A stretch of 64,000 nt of DNA from Sphingomonas sp. SORGH_AS_0950 (GTDB lineage: Bacteria > Pseudomonadota > Alphaproteobacteria > Sphingomonadales > Sphingomonadaceae): assembly GCF_030818415.1 (NCBI RefSeq), contig NZ_JAUTAE010000001.1, forward strand, positions 3,374,001-3,438,000, written 5' to 3'. Shown piece after piece: positions 21,313-30,123 of the stretch; position 1 is the first letter of the stretch, and each line of letters opens with the position of its first letter. The translations under genes were made by a program, and so were the position numbers. Below the pieces are notes generated by a model, which saw only the letters and a list, made by a program, of their open reading frames with translations, searched no databases and had not been told where the DNA came from.

Positions 21313-21514
21313 CCCTCGCAAAGGGGAGAGGGTGGCGCAGACTTGGCCTTTGCGAGAGCAAAGGCTTAGTCGGAGCTGGGTGAGGGGTGGGCGCTCGCGA
21401 AGCGAGCGCGCGAGCCTTTGGGCTCGCTCAACCCCTCACCCAAGCTGCGCTAGCCAGCAGGCTGGCAAGCTTCGCTAACCCTCTCCCCTGTCCAGGGGAG
21501 AGGGGAAGAAGACG
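21313..21514. repeat. Family B long element, copy 1 of a near-identical inverted pair
   Basis: About 200 bp with terminal arms related to CCCTCTCCCC and GGGGAGAGGG, an inner inverted pair GGTGAGGGGT/ACCCCTCACC and a central GCTCGCGAAGCGAGC palindrome. The copy at 28917-29125 is the reverse complement with only a few differences. The element keeps the reading frame open upstream of the amidohydrolase, so the gene can be mis-started inside it. Confidence 0.92.
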
Positions 21515-21611
21515 CCATCGTGAATGCCGACCCGCCCTAAAAATCCTCCCCGTGCCGGGCAGGATCGAACCGTGCTTCCCACCCCTCGAATCTCCCGATA
21601 GGGATCGGCCC

Positions 21612-23285
21612 ATGGCACAGTTTGCTTTCACGTCCCCCATCCTCCGCGCCGCGCTTGCGGCAATGGCGATCGCGCTGACCCCCGCCGCCGCCTTTGCCGA
21701 TGGGCTGGTCGACAATGTCACGGGCCTCACGCTGGGCAAGGACGGCAAGGTGGTGCGCTTCACCGGCCTGCTGATGAGCCCGGACGGCAAGGTGACGAAG
21801 CTGTTGTCGGCCAAGGACAAGCGCCCCGAAAAGCTCGACTGGCGCGCCGACATGAAGGGGCGGGTGCTGATCCCCGGCTTCGTCGATTCGCATGGCCATG
21901 TGATGGGGCTGGGCTTTCGCTTGCTCGAACTCGATCTCGCCCCCACCAAGTCGCTGGACGAAGCCAAGGCGCGGATCGCGGCCTATGCGGCGGCCAATCC
22001 CGATCGCAAATGGGTGATGGGCGGCGGCTGGAACCAGGAGGCCTGGGGGCTGGGCCGCTTCCCCACCGCCGCCGATCTCGACGCGGTGGTGCCCGACCGC
22101 GCGGTCATCATGGAGCGCGCCGACGGCCATGCGCTCTGGGCCAACAGCGCGGCGATGAAGGCGGCGGGGATCACCGCCAAGACCGTCTCGCCCCCCGGCG
22201 GCCGGATCGAGAAGGTCGGCGGGCAGCCATCGGGCGTGTTCGTCGATGCGGCGATGGCGCTGATCCAGAAGGTGGTGCCGCAGCCGCTCGCCAAGGATCG
22301 CAACGCCGCCTTCCTGAAGGCGCAGAACGACCTGCTGTCGCATGGCATCACCGCGACCGCCGACATGGGCACGACGCTGGACGAATGGATGACCTATCGC
22401 CGGATGGGCGATGCGGGCAATCTGCGCGTCCGCATCATGAGCTATGGCGGCGGGATCGAGGACACGGTGCGGATCGGCGGCACCGGGCCGACCCAGTGGC
22501 TGTACAACAACCGGCTGCGGCTGGTCGGGGTCAAGCTGTACGGCGACGGCGCGCTGGGATCGCGCGGGGCCTGGCTGAAACAGCCCTATGCCGATGCACC
22601 GGGTCAGACGGGGCTGGGCTTCATGACCGACGACGTCATCCGCAACCTGATGAGCCGCGCGGCGATGGACAAATATCAGGTCGCGGTCCACGCGATCGGC
22701 GACCGGGCCAATGCGCAGGTGCTCGACGCGATCGACGAGCTGGCCGAGACCTATAAGGGCGACCGGCGCTGGCGGATCGAGCATGCGCAGGTGGTCGATC
22801 CCGCCGACCTGCCGCGCTTCGGCCGCCATGGCATCATCGCCTCGATGCAGCCGGTGCACGAGACCAGCGACCGCCAGATGGCCGAGGCGCGGCTGGGCCC
22901 GGCGCGGCTGTCGGGGGCCTATGCGTGGAACACCATGCTGAAGAACGGCGCGACCCTGGTCTTCGGGTCCGACTATCCGGTCGAGAGCCCCGATCCCTTT
23001 GCGGGCTGGGCGGCGGCGATCACCCGGCAGGGCGCGGACGGCCAGCCCTATGGCGGGTGGCAGCCGCAGGAGATCATCGGGCGCGAGGCGGCGTGGCGCG
23101 CCTTCACCATGGACGGCGCCTATGCGGGCTTTGCCGAGGATCTGTTCGGGCGGCTGGGCGTGGGTCAGCAGGCGGACTTCGTGATCGTCGACCGCAACCC
23201 GCTGGACGCCAACCCCAGCGAGCTGCGCGCGACCCAGATCGAGGAGACGTGGATCGGCGGGCAGAAGGTCTGGGAGCGGCGCTGA
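21612..23285 (+). CDS. Exported amidohydrolase, YtcJ-like
   Basis: A 557-residue metal-dependent amidohydrolase of the YtcJ/amidohydrolase_3 type. It has an N-terminal signal peptide (ILRAALAAMAIALTPAAAFA). The metal-binding motif is GFVDSHGHVMGLG, followed by VERADGHALWANS-type residues, VAVHAIGDRAN, RIEHAQVVD and FGSDYPVESPDP, which supply the later His and Asp ligands. ATG at 21612 is preferred because it gives the signal peptide; the frame is open further upstream through the repeat at 21313-21514. Substrates of this family are rarely known. Periplasmic or lipoprotein-like location is inferred. Confidence 0.9.
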   Translation: MAQFAFTSPILRAALAAMAIALTPAAAFADGLVDNVTGLTLGKDGKVVRFTGLLMSPDGKVTKLLSAKDKRPEKLDWRADMKGRVLIPGFVDSHGHVMGLGFRLLELDLAPTKSLDEAKARIAAYAAANPDRKWVMGGGWNQEAWGLGRFPTAADLDAVVPDRAVIMERADGHALWANSAAMKAAGITAKTVSPPGGRIEKVGGQPSGVFVDAAMALIQKVVPQPLAKDRNAAFLKAQNDLLSHGITATADMGTTLDEWMTYRRMGDAGNLRVRIMSYGGGIEDTVRIGGTGPTQWLYNNRLRLVGVKLYGDGALGSRGAWLKQPYADAPGQTGLGFMTDDVIRNLMSRAAMDKYQVAVHAIGDRANAQVLDAIDELAETYKGDRRWRIEHAQVVDPADLPRFGRHGIIASMQPVHETSDRQMAEARLGPARLSGAYAWNTMLKNGATLVFGSDYPVESPDPFAGWAAAITRQGADGQPYGGWQPQEIIGREAAWRAFTMDGAYAGFAEDLFGRLGVGQQADFVIVDRNPLDANPSELRATQIEETWIGGQKVWERR

Positions 23286-23350
23286 TCCATCCCGGATCGG
23301 GACGCGGATCGATAATGATTTGGCAGGGCATCGGGGCGTATCCCGAGCGC

Positions 23351-24415
23351 ATGAAACATCGTCTGCTCGTCGCGGGCCTGGCCCTGGCCGCCCTCCCATC
23401 GCTTGCGGTCGCGTCGCCGGTTGTGGGGATCGATGCGCTCAAGCAGTGGAATCTGATCGTGCTGGGCGACCTGACCTCCAGTTCGGAGGTGGAGGGGCGG
23501 ACCTTTGTCGGTGGCAATCTCAGCGGCAATTCGTCCAACTACCAGATCCGCACGGTGGCCGCGTCCGACTATGCGCTGCCCGGACTGACCGTCGTCGGCG
23601 ACGTGCTGGGCGGCACCAAGAACCTGAACAACGGGTCGGGGGCGCTGGTCGGTGGCAATGTCCAGAGCGGCTTCAACCTGAACGGTGGCATCCAGACGGT
23701 GAAGGTCGGCGGCCTCCTGTCCAACACCAACATCAACCAGAATATCGTCCAGGCGGGGCTGGGCACCAGCGATCCAGGCTTCGTCGCGGGCCTGAACCAG
23801 CAGAAGACGTTGCTGGCGAGCAGCATGACCGATCTGTCGAACAGCTATGCCGGGCTGGCGGCGACCGGGCAGGTGGCGATCAGCGGCAACCGCGCGACCT
23901 TCAACGCGGTGGTGGGCGCCAATGGCGTGGGCGTCTTTAACCTGACCGCCGCCGACCTGTCGCGCTTCGGCGAGATCGCGTTCAACACCAATGGCGCCGA
24001 TACGGTGATCGTCAATGTCAGCGGATCGTCGATCCGGCTGGACGACAATTTCCTGGGCGGCGCGACGGGGTTGGGCGAGCATGTCATCTGGAACTTTCCC
24101 GACGCGACCAGCCTGGAGCTGACGACCGCGTGGAAGGGCTCGGTCCTGGCGCCCAAGGCGGCGGCGGTGACGGGCAATTATATCGAGGGCTCGGCCGTGT
24201 TCGGCAGTCTGATCCAGAACGGCGAATTTCATCTGGGCACCTATATCGGTACCTATTCGCCGCCCGCACCCAATCCGCCAAGCAGCTCGGGCGGCGGGAC
24301 GGGCAGCAGCGGCGGATCGCCCGCGCCGGTGCCGGAGCCCGCCAGTCTGTTGCTGATGGCCGGGGGACTGGGCCTGTTGGCGATGGTGATGCGGCGGCGG
24401 CGCGCATCGGCCTGA
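23351..24415 (+). CDS. Choice-of-anchor A domain protein with PEP-CTERM anchor
   Basis: A 354-residue exported surface or exopolysaccharide-associated protein. The signal peptide is KHRLLVAGLALAALPSLAVA. The body (about 30-300) is rich in Gly, Asn and Ser, with TFVGGNLSGNSSNYQIRT, LVGGNVQSGFNLNGG and ASSMTDLSNSYAGLAAT, matching the choice-of-anchor A domain. A Pro/Ser/Gly linker precedes the PEP-CTERM tail VPEPASLLLMAGGLGLLAMV and basic RRRRASA. PEP-CTERM proteins are sorted by exosortase/EpsH; no exosortase gene lies in the window. ATG at 23315 would add 12 residues and disrupt the signal peptide, so 23351 is preferred. Confidence 0.9.
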   Translation: MKHRLLVAGLALAALPSLAVASPVVGIDALKQWNLIVLGDLTSSSEVEGRTFVGGNLSGNSSNYQIRTVAASDYALPGLTVVGDVLGGTKNLNNGSGALVGGNVQSGFNLNGGIQTVKVGGLLSNTNINQNIVQAGLGTSDPGFVAGLNQQKTLLASSMTDLSNSYAGLAATGQVAISGNRATFNAVVGANGVGVFNLTAADLSRFGEIAFNTNGADTVIVNVSGSSIRLDDNFLGGATGLGEHVIWNFPDATSLELTTAWKGSVLAPKAAAVTGNYIEGSAVFGSLIQNGEFHLGTYIGTYSPPAPNPPSSSGGGTGSSGGSPAPVPEPASLLLMAGGLGLLAMVMRRRRASA

Positions 24416-24432
24416 CGGCGGGTGCGTCGCGT

Positions 24433-24509
24433 GGCCTTCGACTGCGCTCAGGCCGAACGGTGGTTTGAGGCATCCCTCGCGCCGCTCAGCCTGAGCGAAG
24501 CCGAAGGCC
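24433..24509. repeat. Family A REP-like inverted pair, locus 4
   Basis: Slightly diverged reverse unit (GACTGCGCTCAGGCCGAAC) at 24433-24460 and forward unit (CTCAGCCTGAGCGAAGCCG) at 24481-24509, in the convergent gap between the PEP-CTERM gene and ctrA. The two share compensating changes relative to the consensus. Confidence 0.85.
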
Positions 24510-24528
24510 ACGCGACACCCGGGCAACG

Positions 24529-24564
24529 AAAAAGGCCGGTCCGCCCCCGCGAACCGGCCTTTTT
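24529..24564. terminator. Bidirectional rho-independent terminator
   Basis: A 12-bp perfect stem AAAAAGGCCGGT with ACCGGCCTTTTT around a 12-base loop. The flanking A and T runs allow it to stop transcription from both the PEP-CTERM gene and ctrA. Confidence 0.9.
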
Positions 24565-24585
24565 GCATTTCCGAAACCGGGTCGA

Positions 24586-25287
24586 TCAGGCGACGGCGGC
24601 CTGTTCGCCCTCGTCGGGCTCGCGCAGCACATAGCCGCGGCCCCAGACCGTCTCGATATAATTCTCGCCCTCGCAGGCCAGGCTCAGCTTCTTGCGCAGC
24701 TTGCAGATGAAGACGTCGATGATCTTCAGCTCGGGCTCGTCCATGCCGCCATAGAGATGGTTCAGGAACATCTCCTTGGTCAGCGTCGTGCCCTTGCGGA
24801 GCGACAGCAGCTCCAGCATCGCATATTCCTTGCCGGTCAGGTGGACGCGCGCGCTGTCGACCTCGACCGTCTTGGCGTCGAGATTGACCGCCAGCTTGCC
24901 GGTGCGGATGATCGACTGCGAATGGCCCTTGGAGCGGCGGACCACGGCGTGGATGCGCGCGATCAGTTCCTCGCGGTGGAACGGCTTGGTGACGTAATCG
25001 TCCGCGCCGAAGCCGAAGCTGCGCACCTTCGAGTCCATCTCGTTGATGCCGGAGAGGATCAGGACCGGGGTCGAGACACGGGCGACGCGCAGCCGCTTCA
25101 GCACGTCATAGCCATGCATGTCGGGCAGGTTCAGATCGAGCAGGATGATGTCGTAATCATACAGCTTGCCGAGATCGAGGCCTTCTTCGCCCAGATCGGT
25201 GGTATAGACGTTGAAGCCTTCGCTGCCGAGCATGAGCTCGATCGCCTTGGCGGTCGTCGGTTCGTCCTCGATCAGCAATACGCGCAT
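24586..25287 (-). CDS. ctrA: Cell-cycle response regulator CtrA
   Basis: OmpR-type master regulator of alphaproteobacteria that controls motility, division and, in Caulobacter, replication initiation. It has 233 residues. The receiver domain begins [10 protein letters not shown] with phospho-acceptor Asp51 in [14 protein letters not shown] and Lys in ADDYVTKPF. The winged-helix domain contains [19 protein letters not shown] and [20 protein letters not shown], the strongly conserved CtrA recognition region. The C-terminal GEQAAVA tail resembles the hydrophobic degradation tail ending in Ala-Ala of Caulobacter CtrA. The upstream gap (25288-25387) is AT-rich for this genome, with TTAA half-sites at 25348 and 25377, but no TTAA-N7-TTAA box. 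Confidence 0.97.
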   Translation of the reverse strand: MRVLLIEDEPTTAKAIELMLGSEGFNVYTTDLGEEGLDLGKLYDYDIILLDLNLPDMHGYDVLKRLRVARVSTPVLILSGINEMDSKVRSFGFGADDYVTKPFHREELIARIHAVVRRSKGHSQSIIRTGKLAVNLDAKTVEVDSARVHLTGKEYAMLELLSLRKGTTLTKEMFLNHLYGGMDEPELKIIDVFICKLRKKLSLACEGENYIETVWGRGYVLREPDEGEQAAVA

Positions 25288-25387
25288 CGATTGTCCCCAT
25301 TCGCGGAAATGTCGCCCCCTGTGCCCCGGCGACTGGTATTCTAAACATTAACCAATGCAGCAGTGAACGTAAAAGGTTAATTCGGTC

Positions 25388-26482
25388 CTAACCCGGAACA
25401 TTGTCGTCGGGTTTCAGCCTGGCGCCGGGGCCGAGCAGCGTCTGGTGTTCGACGCGCGGAATATCCTCGCCCAGCACTTCGCGCAGATACAGGCTGCGGA
25501 TCAGGGTGAAGGCGACGATCAGCAGCGCGGCGGAGAAGAACAGCCCGAACAGGCCGAAGATCGTGCCAATGCCGATGATCGCGAACAGCGTGACCGCCGG
25601 GGGGATGGCGACCACGCGGCTGGTGACGAAGGGGGTGATCGCGTTGGTCTGGACCAGCCGGACGACCGCGAAGGTGATGAGCGTGCCGATGATCGCGCCG
25701 TTGCCGCCCTGCGCGGCCAGCCCCAGCGCGGGCAGCATCGCGGCGATCGGCCCGACATAGGGCACGAACTCGCTAAGGCCGGTCAGCAGCCCCAGCGCGG
25801 CGGCGGAGGGCACGCCCGCAATGGCGAGCCCGACGCCGACCAGCACCCCCATCGTCGTCATCTGGATCAGCTGCGCGCGCAGCCACAGGCGCAGCGTCGA
25901 CCCCGTGTCGAACAGCGCATCCTCCATCGCCGACCGCATCGAGCGGGGCACGAGCAGCAGGAAGCCGCGCTCATAGATCTTGGGATCGGCCGCGAAGAAC
26001 AGCGCGCCGACCAGCAGCAGCAAACAGTTGAGCACGAACTCCCCCGCGCCCGACACGATGCCGCCGATATCCTGCGCGACGCGACTGCCCGCATAGGCGG
26101 CGCGCACCGCGTCGACGACCTTGGCCCCGACCGGCGACTGCGACGCCCAGGCGGCGAGCTGGTCGATCAGGATCGGCAGTTGCGTGACCAGCGTGTTGAG
26201 CTGCTGGCGAAAGGCGACGCCGAACAGCCAGGCCAGGAACCCCAGCACCGCCAGCACGGTGGCGACCGACAGGGTCAGCGATCGCTTCGGCCCGATCGGC
26301 AGGTGATCGGCATAGAGGTCGGCGATCGCATGGATGACGATCGCCCCCAGCACCGATCCGAAGGCGAGGATCAACAGGTCGCCCGCGCGGAACAGGGCGG
26401 CGGTGATGCCCAGGACCAGCAGGGTCAGGACGATGCGGCGGATGAAGCGCGCGTCGCTGTCGTCGGGGCGCAGCCGGTTCAT
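25388..26482 (-). CDS. AI-2E family transporter (YdiK/PerM-type permease)
   Basis: A 364-residue polytopic membrane protein with about eight hydrophobic segments, two near the N-terminus (IVLTLLVLGITAALF, LLILAFGSVLGAIVIHAIAD), a long middle loop (about 95-150) and the family-typical GLLTGLSEFVPYVGPIAAMLPA signature. The family was named for autoinducer-2 export but most members have no proven substrate, so the name should not be read as quorum sensing. It overlaps the LysR gene upstream (ATGA) and is probably co-transcribed with it. Confidence 0.9.
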   Translation of the reverse strand: MNRLRPDDSDARFIRRIVLTLLVLGITAALFRAGDLLILAFGSVLGAIVIHAIADLYADHLPIGPKRSLTLSVATVLAVLGFLAWLFGVAFRQQLNTLVTQLPILIDQLAAWASQSPVGAKVVDAVRAAYAGSRVAQDIGGIVSGAGEFVLNCLLLLVGALFFAADPKIYERGFLLLVPRSMRSAMEDALFDTGSTLRLWLRAQLIQMTTMGVLVGVGLAIAGVPSAAALGLLTGLSEFVPYVGPIAAMLPALGLAAQGGNGAIIGTLITFAVVRLVQTNAITPFVTSRVVAIPPAVTLFAIIGIGTIFGLFGLFFSAALLIVAFTLIRSLYLREVLGEDIPRVEHQTLLGPGARLKPDDNVPG

Positions 26483-27402
26483 CGCACCGCCTCCCGTTCG
26501 CGCGCCACGGTACAGGGATCGCGCACCGTATCGGCCAGCCAGGCGATCAGCGCCTCGACGCGGGCGGGGCGCAAGGGGCTGGGCGGGGTCAGCAGATGCA
26601 GCCCGATCGGCGGCGGCGTCCAGTCCTCCAGGATCGGCACGACGCGCCCGCTGGCCATGTGCGGCCCGATGATGAAGCCCGGCAGCCGCGCGATGCCCAG
26701 CCCGGCGACGACCGCAGGCACCAGCGCGTCGCCGCTATTGGCGGTCAGCGGACCCTGTGGCCGCACCGACACCTCGGCCCCGCCGGGATGGCGGAAACGC
26801 CAGGGTCCGGTGACGTTGGAATAGCTGAGCAGCCGATGCTCGCCCAGTTCGTTGGGATGGTGCGGCGTGCCATGTTCGGCCAGATAGCCGGGCGAGGCGA
26901 CGACATGGGTTGAGATGCCGCACAGCCGCCGGGCGCGCAGCGAACTGTCGGGCAGGTCGGCGATGCGCAGCGCGATGTCATAGCCCTCCGCGACGATATC
27001 GACCTTGGCGTCGGACAGGCTCAGCTCGATCTCGATCCCCGGATGCCGCGCCAGGAAGTCGGCGATGACCGGCGCGATGTTGGTGACGCCGAACGACATC
27101 GGCGCGGCCAGCCGGATGCGGCCCGCCGGTGCGCTGGCGGCGTCGCGCGCGGCCTCCTCGGCGGCGCGTGCCTCGGCCAGGATGCGCGCAGCATGCTCGG
27201 CCAGCGGCTTGCCCGCCTCGGTCAGCGCCAGGCGGCGCGAGGTGCGGTGGAACAGCGACTGGTTGAGCTGCGCCTCCAGCCGGGTGATCGCCTTGGACAC
27301 GGTCGCCTTGGACAGCCCGATGGCATCGGCGGCGGCGCTGAACGAACGATGCTCGACCACGGCGGCGAAGATCGCCCAGGCCTCCAGATCCGGCAGACGC
27401 AT
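26479..27402 (-). CDS. LysR family transcriptional regulator
   Basis: A 307-residue LysR-type regulator. The helix-turn-helix spans residues 5-60 (WAIFAAVVEHRSFSAAADAI, LSKATVSKAITRLEAQL). The substrate-binding domain follows (IRLAAPMSFGV, IADFLARHPGIEIELSLSDA, GYDIALRIADLPDSSL). It is divergent from the pirin and wrbA genes, with a 138-bp intergenic region holding a 19-bp dyad, and it overlaps the downstream permease gene. Similar LysR proteins next to pirin and quinone reductase genes respond to quinone or electrophile stress; that role is inferred here. Confidence 0.92.
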   Translation of the reverse strand: MRLPDLEAWAIFAAVVEHRSFSAAADAIGLSKATVSKAITRLEAQLNQSLFHRTSRRLALTEAGKPLAEHAARILAEARAAEEAARDAASAPAGRIRLAAPMSFGVTNIAPVIADFLARHPGIEIELSLSDAKVDIVAEGYDIALRIADLPDSSLRARRLCGISTHVVASPGYLAEHGTPHHPNELGEHRLLSYSNVTGPWRFRHPGGAEVSVRPQGPLTANSGDALVPAVVAGLGIARLPGFIIGPHMASGRVVPILEDWTPPPIGLHLLTPPSPLRPARVEALIAWLADTVRDPCTVAREREAVR

Positions 27403-27460
27403 CGCTTTCCCTTGCCCCTTCGCGCGACCATCGGCGATCGGCTCCGCGTTACAATGAACG

Positions 27461-27479
27461 TGGAAACGATCGGTTTCCA
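27461..27479. promoter_or_regulatory. Candidate LysR operator
   Basis: Perfect dyad TGGAAACGATCGGTTTCCA (7-bp arms, 5-base spacer) centred in the divergent lysR-pirin gap, 62 bases before the pirin start. It fits the T-N11-A LysR box layout. Confidence 0.55.
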
Positions 27480-27540
27480 GCGTTTCCGTTTACGCGATCT
27501 TATTCGACCCTATCTTGTGAGCATCCAAGGGAGAAATTCC

Positions 27541-28272
27541 ATGACTGCCATTACTGCCGAGAAGGGCATCGACCGTCGCAGTTTCGAAAGCCTGGGCCAT
27601 GCCAATCATGGCTGGCTGGACGCGCGGCATCATTTTTCCTTCGCCAGCTATTACGATCCCGCCCGCATGGGCTGGGGCGCGATCCGGGTGTGGAACGACG
27701 ACGTCATCGCGCCCAATGCCGGTTTCCCGCCGCATCCCCATGCCGATATGGAGATCATTACCTATGTCCGCACCGGCGCGATCACCCACCAGGATTCGAT
27801 GGGCAATGTTGGCCGTACCGCGGCGGGCGACGTGCAGGTGATGAGCGCCGGGTCGGGCGTCCGTCACGCCGAATATAATCTCGAGAACGAGCCGACGACG
27901 CTCTTCCAGATCTGGGTCGAGCCGCGCAGCCGTGGCGGCCAGCCCAGTTGGGGCGCCAAGCCCTTTCCCAAGGGCGAGCGGTCGGGTCGGTTCGTGACGC
28001 TGGCCAGCGGCTTCGACGATGACGGCGATGCGCTGCGCATCCGTGCCGATGCCCGCGTGCTGGCCGCGACGCTGCGCGCCGGGGAAAGCGTCGAGCACCG
28101 GGTGGGCGCGGGGCGTCACGCCTATCTCGTCCCCGCCACCGGACGGATCGAAATCGACGGTGTGCCGTTCGCGGCACGCGATGGTGCGGCGCTGTCGGGC
28201 GATGCGGAAGGCCGCACGGTGACGATCACCGCCATCGAGGATGCCGAGATCGTTTTGGTCGATTCCGAATAA
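27541..28272 (+). CDS. Pirin family protein (YhhW-like)
   Basis: A 243-residue two-cupin protein. Metal ligands of the N-terminal cupin are visible in FPPHPHADMEIITYV (His-x-His) and SGVRHAEYN plus the Glu following it. The family includes quercetin 2,3-dioxygenases (YhhW) and redox-sensing pirins. An AGGGAG lies eight bases before ATG 27541. WrbA follows 27 bases later in the same direction, supporting a shared role in handling quinones or flavonoid-like phenolics. The regulator is likely the divergent LysR protein. Confidence 0.92.
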   Translation: MTAITAEKGIDRRSFESLGHANHGWLDARHHFSFASYYDPARMGWGAIRVWNDDVIAPNAGFPPHPHADMEIITYVRTGAITHQDSMGNVGRTAAGDVQVMSAGSGVRHAEYNLENEPTTLFQIWVEPRSRGGQPSWGAKPFPKGERSGRFVTLASGFDDDGDALRIRADARVLAATLRAGESVEHRVGAGRHAYLVPATGRIEIDGVPFAARDGAALSGDAEGRTVTITAIEDAEIVLVDSE

Positions 28273-28299
28273 TTCCATTTACCCAAGGGAGTATTTCAC

Positions 28300-28902
28300 A
28301 TGGCGAAGGTTCTGGTCCTTTATTACTCGTCCTATGGCCATATCGAGCAGATGGCCGACGCCATCGCCGAGGGCGCACGCTCGGCCGGTGCCGAGGTGGA
28401 CATCCGCCGCGTCGCCGAGACCGCCCCGGCCGAGGTGGTCGCTGCGGCGCACTTCAAGACCGACACCGCGCACCCCGAGATCGAGGGCCCCGACGCGCTG
28501 ACCCATTATGACGCGATCATCGTCGGGACGCCGACCCGCTATGGCCGGATGGCCAGCCAGATGGCGGCCTTCTGGGACACGACCGGCGGCGTGTGGATGC
28601 GCGGCGGCCTGGTCGGCAAGGTCGGCGGCGCCTTCACCTCGACCGCCAGCCAGCATGGCGGGCAGGAGACGACCCTGTTCTCGGTCCTGACCAACCTGAT
28701 CCACCACGGCATGACCATCGTCGGCTTGGATTATGGGTTCCAGGGGCAGATGGGCGTCAAGGAAGTCCATGGCGGCACGCCCTATGGCGCGTCGACGCTG
28801 GCGGACGGCGACGGCAGCCGCCAGCCCAGCCAGGTCGATCTGGACGGCGCCCGCTATCAGGGCAAGCGCATCGCCGAGACGGCGGCCAAGCTGTTCGGTT
28901 GA
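28300..28902 (+). CDS. wrbA: NAD(P)H:quinone oxidoreductase WrbA
   Basis: A 200-residue flavodoxin-like FMN enzyme that reduces quinones by two electrons, avoiding semiquinone formation. Motifs are the FMN phosphate loop [38 protein letters not shown] and [17 protein letters not shown]. An AAGGGAG sequence precedes the ATG. It forms an operon with the pirin gene and is followed by a long palindromic repeat. Confidence 0.96.
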   Translation: MAKVLVLYYSSYGHIEQMADAIAEGARSAGAEVDIRRVAETAPAEVVAAAHFKTDTAHPEIEGPDALTHYDAIIVGTPTRYGRMASQMAAFWDTTGGVWMRGGLVGKVGGAFTSTASQHGGQETTLFSVLTNLIHHGMTIVGLDYGFQGQMGVKEVHGGTPYGASTLADGDGSRQPSQVDLDGARYQGKRIAETAAKLFG

Positions 28903-28916
28903 TATAATCGGCATTG

Positions 28917-29125
28917 CGTCTTCTTCCCCTCTCCCCTGTCCAGGGGAGAGGGTTAGCGAAGCTTGCCAGCCTGCTGGCTAGCGCAGCTTGGGTGAGGGGT
29001 TGAGCGAGCCCAAAGGCTCGCGCGCTCGCGGAGCGAGCGCCCACCCCTCACCCAGCTCCGACTAAGCCTTTGCTTTCGCAAAGACCAAGTCTGCGCAACC
29101 CTCTCCCCTCTGCGAGGGGCGAGGG
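28917..29125. repeat. Family B long element, copy 2 of a near-identical inverted pair
   Basis: Reverse complement of the 21313-21514 element with scattered single-base differences (for example TTGGTCTTTGCGAAAGC against TTGGCCTTTGCGAGAGC). Outer arms are CCCTCTCCCCTGTCCAGGGG-like. The two copies are inverted and about 7.4 kb apart. Confidence 0.92.
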
Positions 29126-29204
29126 AAGGAAAGGTATTGGTGGATATCGATCCGACTTGGGGACGGGGGTGCCGAAGGGTGTCCCCGTTCTTCGTGTCGG
29201 GCTT

Positions 29205-29290
29205 GGCCTTCGACTTCGCTCAGGCTGAACGGAGGTTGGGGAACGGGGCTGGATACCAAACCCCGTTCAGCCTGAGCGAAGTCGAAGGCC
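29205..29290. repeat. Family A REP-like inverted pair, locus 5
   Basis: Canonical reverse unit at 29205-29232 and canonical forward unit at 29263-29290, in the convergent gap between wrbA and the M15 peptidase gene, next to the family B element at 28917-29125. Confidence 0.9.
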
Positions 29291-29300
29291 AAGGGAAACC

Positions 29301-30074
29301 CTATCGCCGCTTCCCCTTCGTCTTCACCGGCGCAGGCGGAGCCGCCACCGGCACCGGCGGCTGGCTCGTGACCACCACATTCAACGGATCGCGCACGCCC
29401 GGATCGGCGGGAAACTGCGCGCGTGCCTTGGCAAAGACCGCTCGCGCCTGCGCCGCGCCCGGTTCGGTCGGACTGGTCCCGACCCAGCGCCAGTGCCACG
29501 GCTCCCACTTCACCCGCTGCCTGTTGCCCGCCGGAAAGCTCATCTCGAATCCGAAGCGCGACGCGTTGGCGATCAGCCAGCGTGCGGCCGGGGTCGCCGC
29601 CATGCAGGCCTCGGCATCGGGGCAGCCCTTGGCCGGGCGGACCGCGAAGTCCAGCGCATAGCCGGTCGCATGCTCGCTATGCCCCGCAGGCGCGACCGAG
29701 ACGGCGCGCTCGGCGGCGGACACGCTGCCGTCGCGGCAGAAGACGTTGCGCTGGCGTGCGACCTCGCGGTGGCAGGACAGGCCGCGCAGCGTGCCCCCCA
29801 CCGACGGATCGCGGCGGGCCGCGTCGAGCAGCCGCTGAAGATCGGGGATCATCGCCCGGTGCAGGCGGCAATAGGGCTTGAGCCCGAAGCCTGCCGGGGC
29901 GGCCACGATGTCCTCGGGCGGCGCATCGCCGTAAGCGAAATGCCCCGCGACCCGGCCATCGGGGCCGGGCGGCGGCAGCGCACCGTCGCAGGATTGCGCC
30001 TGTGCCGTCACGGGCATCGCGGCGATCGTCAGTAGTGCGAGAAAGCGCAGGAAAAGGGCGGGGGCGGTCGGCAT
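29301..30074 (-). CDS. Exported M15 family peptidase, D-Ala-D-Ala carboxypeptidase-like
   Basis: A 257-residue zinc peptidase of the VanY/M15B type. The signal peptide is FLRFLALLTIAAMPVTAQAQ. Zinc-site motifs are GHSEHATGYALDFAV (His and Asp ligands) and EPWHWRWVG (catalytic Glu and His). Four Cys residues suggest disulfides in the periplasm. The C-terminal tail is Pro/Ala-rich and ends KTKGKRR. ATG at 30074 is chosen because it begins directly before the signal peptide, although the frame is open further upstream over the pseudouridine synthase gene. It likely trims peptidoglycan peptides. Confidence 0.88.
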   Translation of the reverse strand: MPTAPALFLRFLALLTIAAMPVTAQAQSCDGALPPPGPDGRVAGHFAYGDAPPEDIVAAPAGFGLKPYCRLHRAMIPDLQRLLDAARRDPSVGGTLRGLSCHREVARQRNVFCRDGSVSAAERAVSVAPAGHSEHATGYALDFAVRPAKGCPDAEACMAATPAARWLIANASRFGFEMSFPAGNRQRVKWEPWHWRWVGTSPTEPGAAQARAVFAKARAQFPADPGVRDPLNVVVTSQPPVPVAAPPAPVKTKGKRR

Positions 30075-30123
30075 GACGCGCGCGCCTCTGGCATGTCGGC
30101 GCGCACGGTGGCAAGGGAGCGGC

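Noticed and set aside
21387..21611. N-terminal extension of the amidohydrolase through the repeat
   Set aside because: The extension is repeat-derived and would bury the clear signal peptide that starts at 21612.
25288..25387. CtrA autoregulatory box upstream of ctrA
   Set aside because: TTAA occurs at 25348 and 25377 but with a 25-base gap, not the 7-base spacing of the full CtrA site, and no GANTC was seen.
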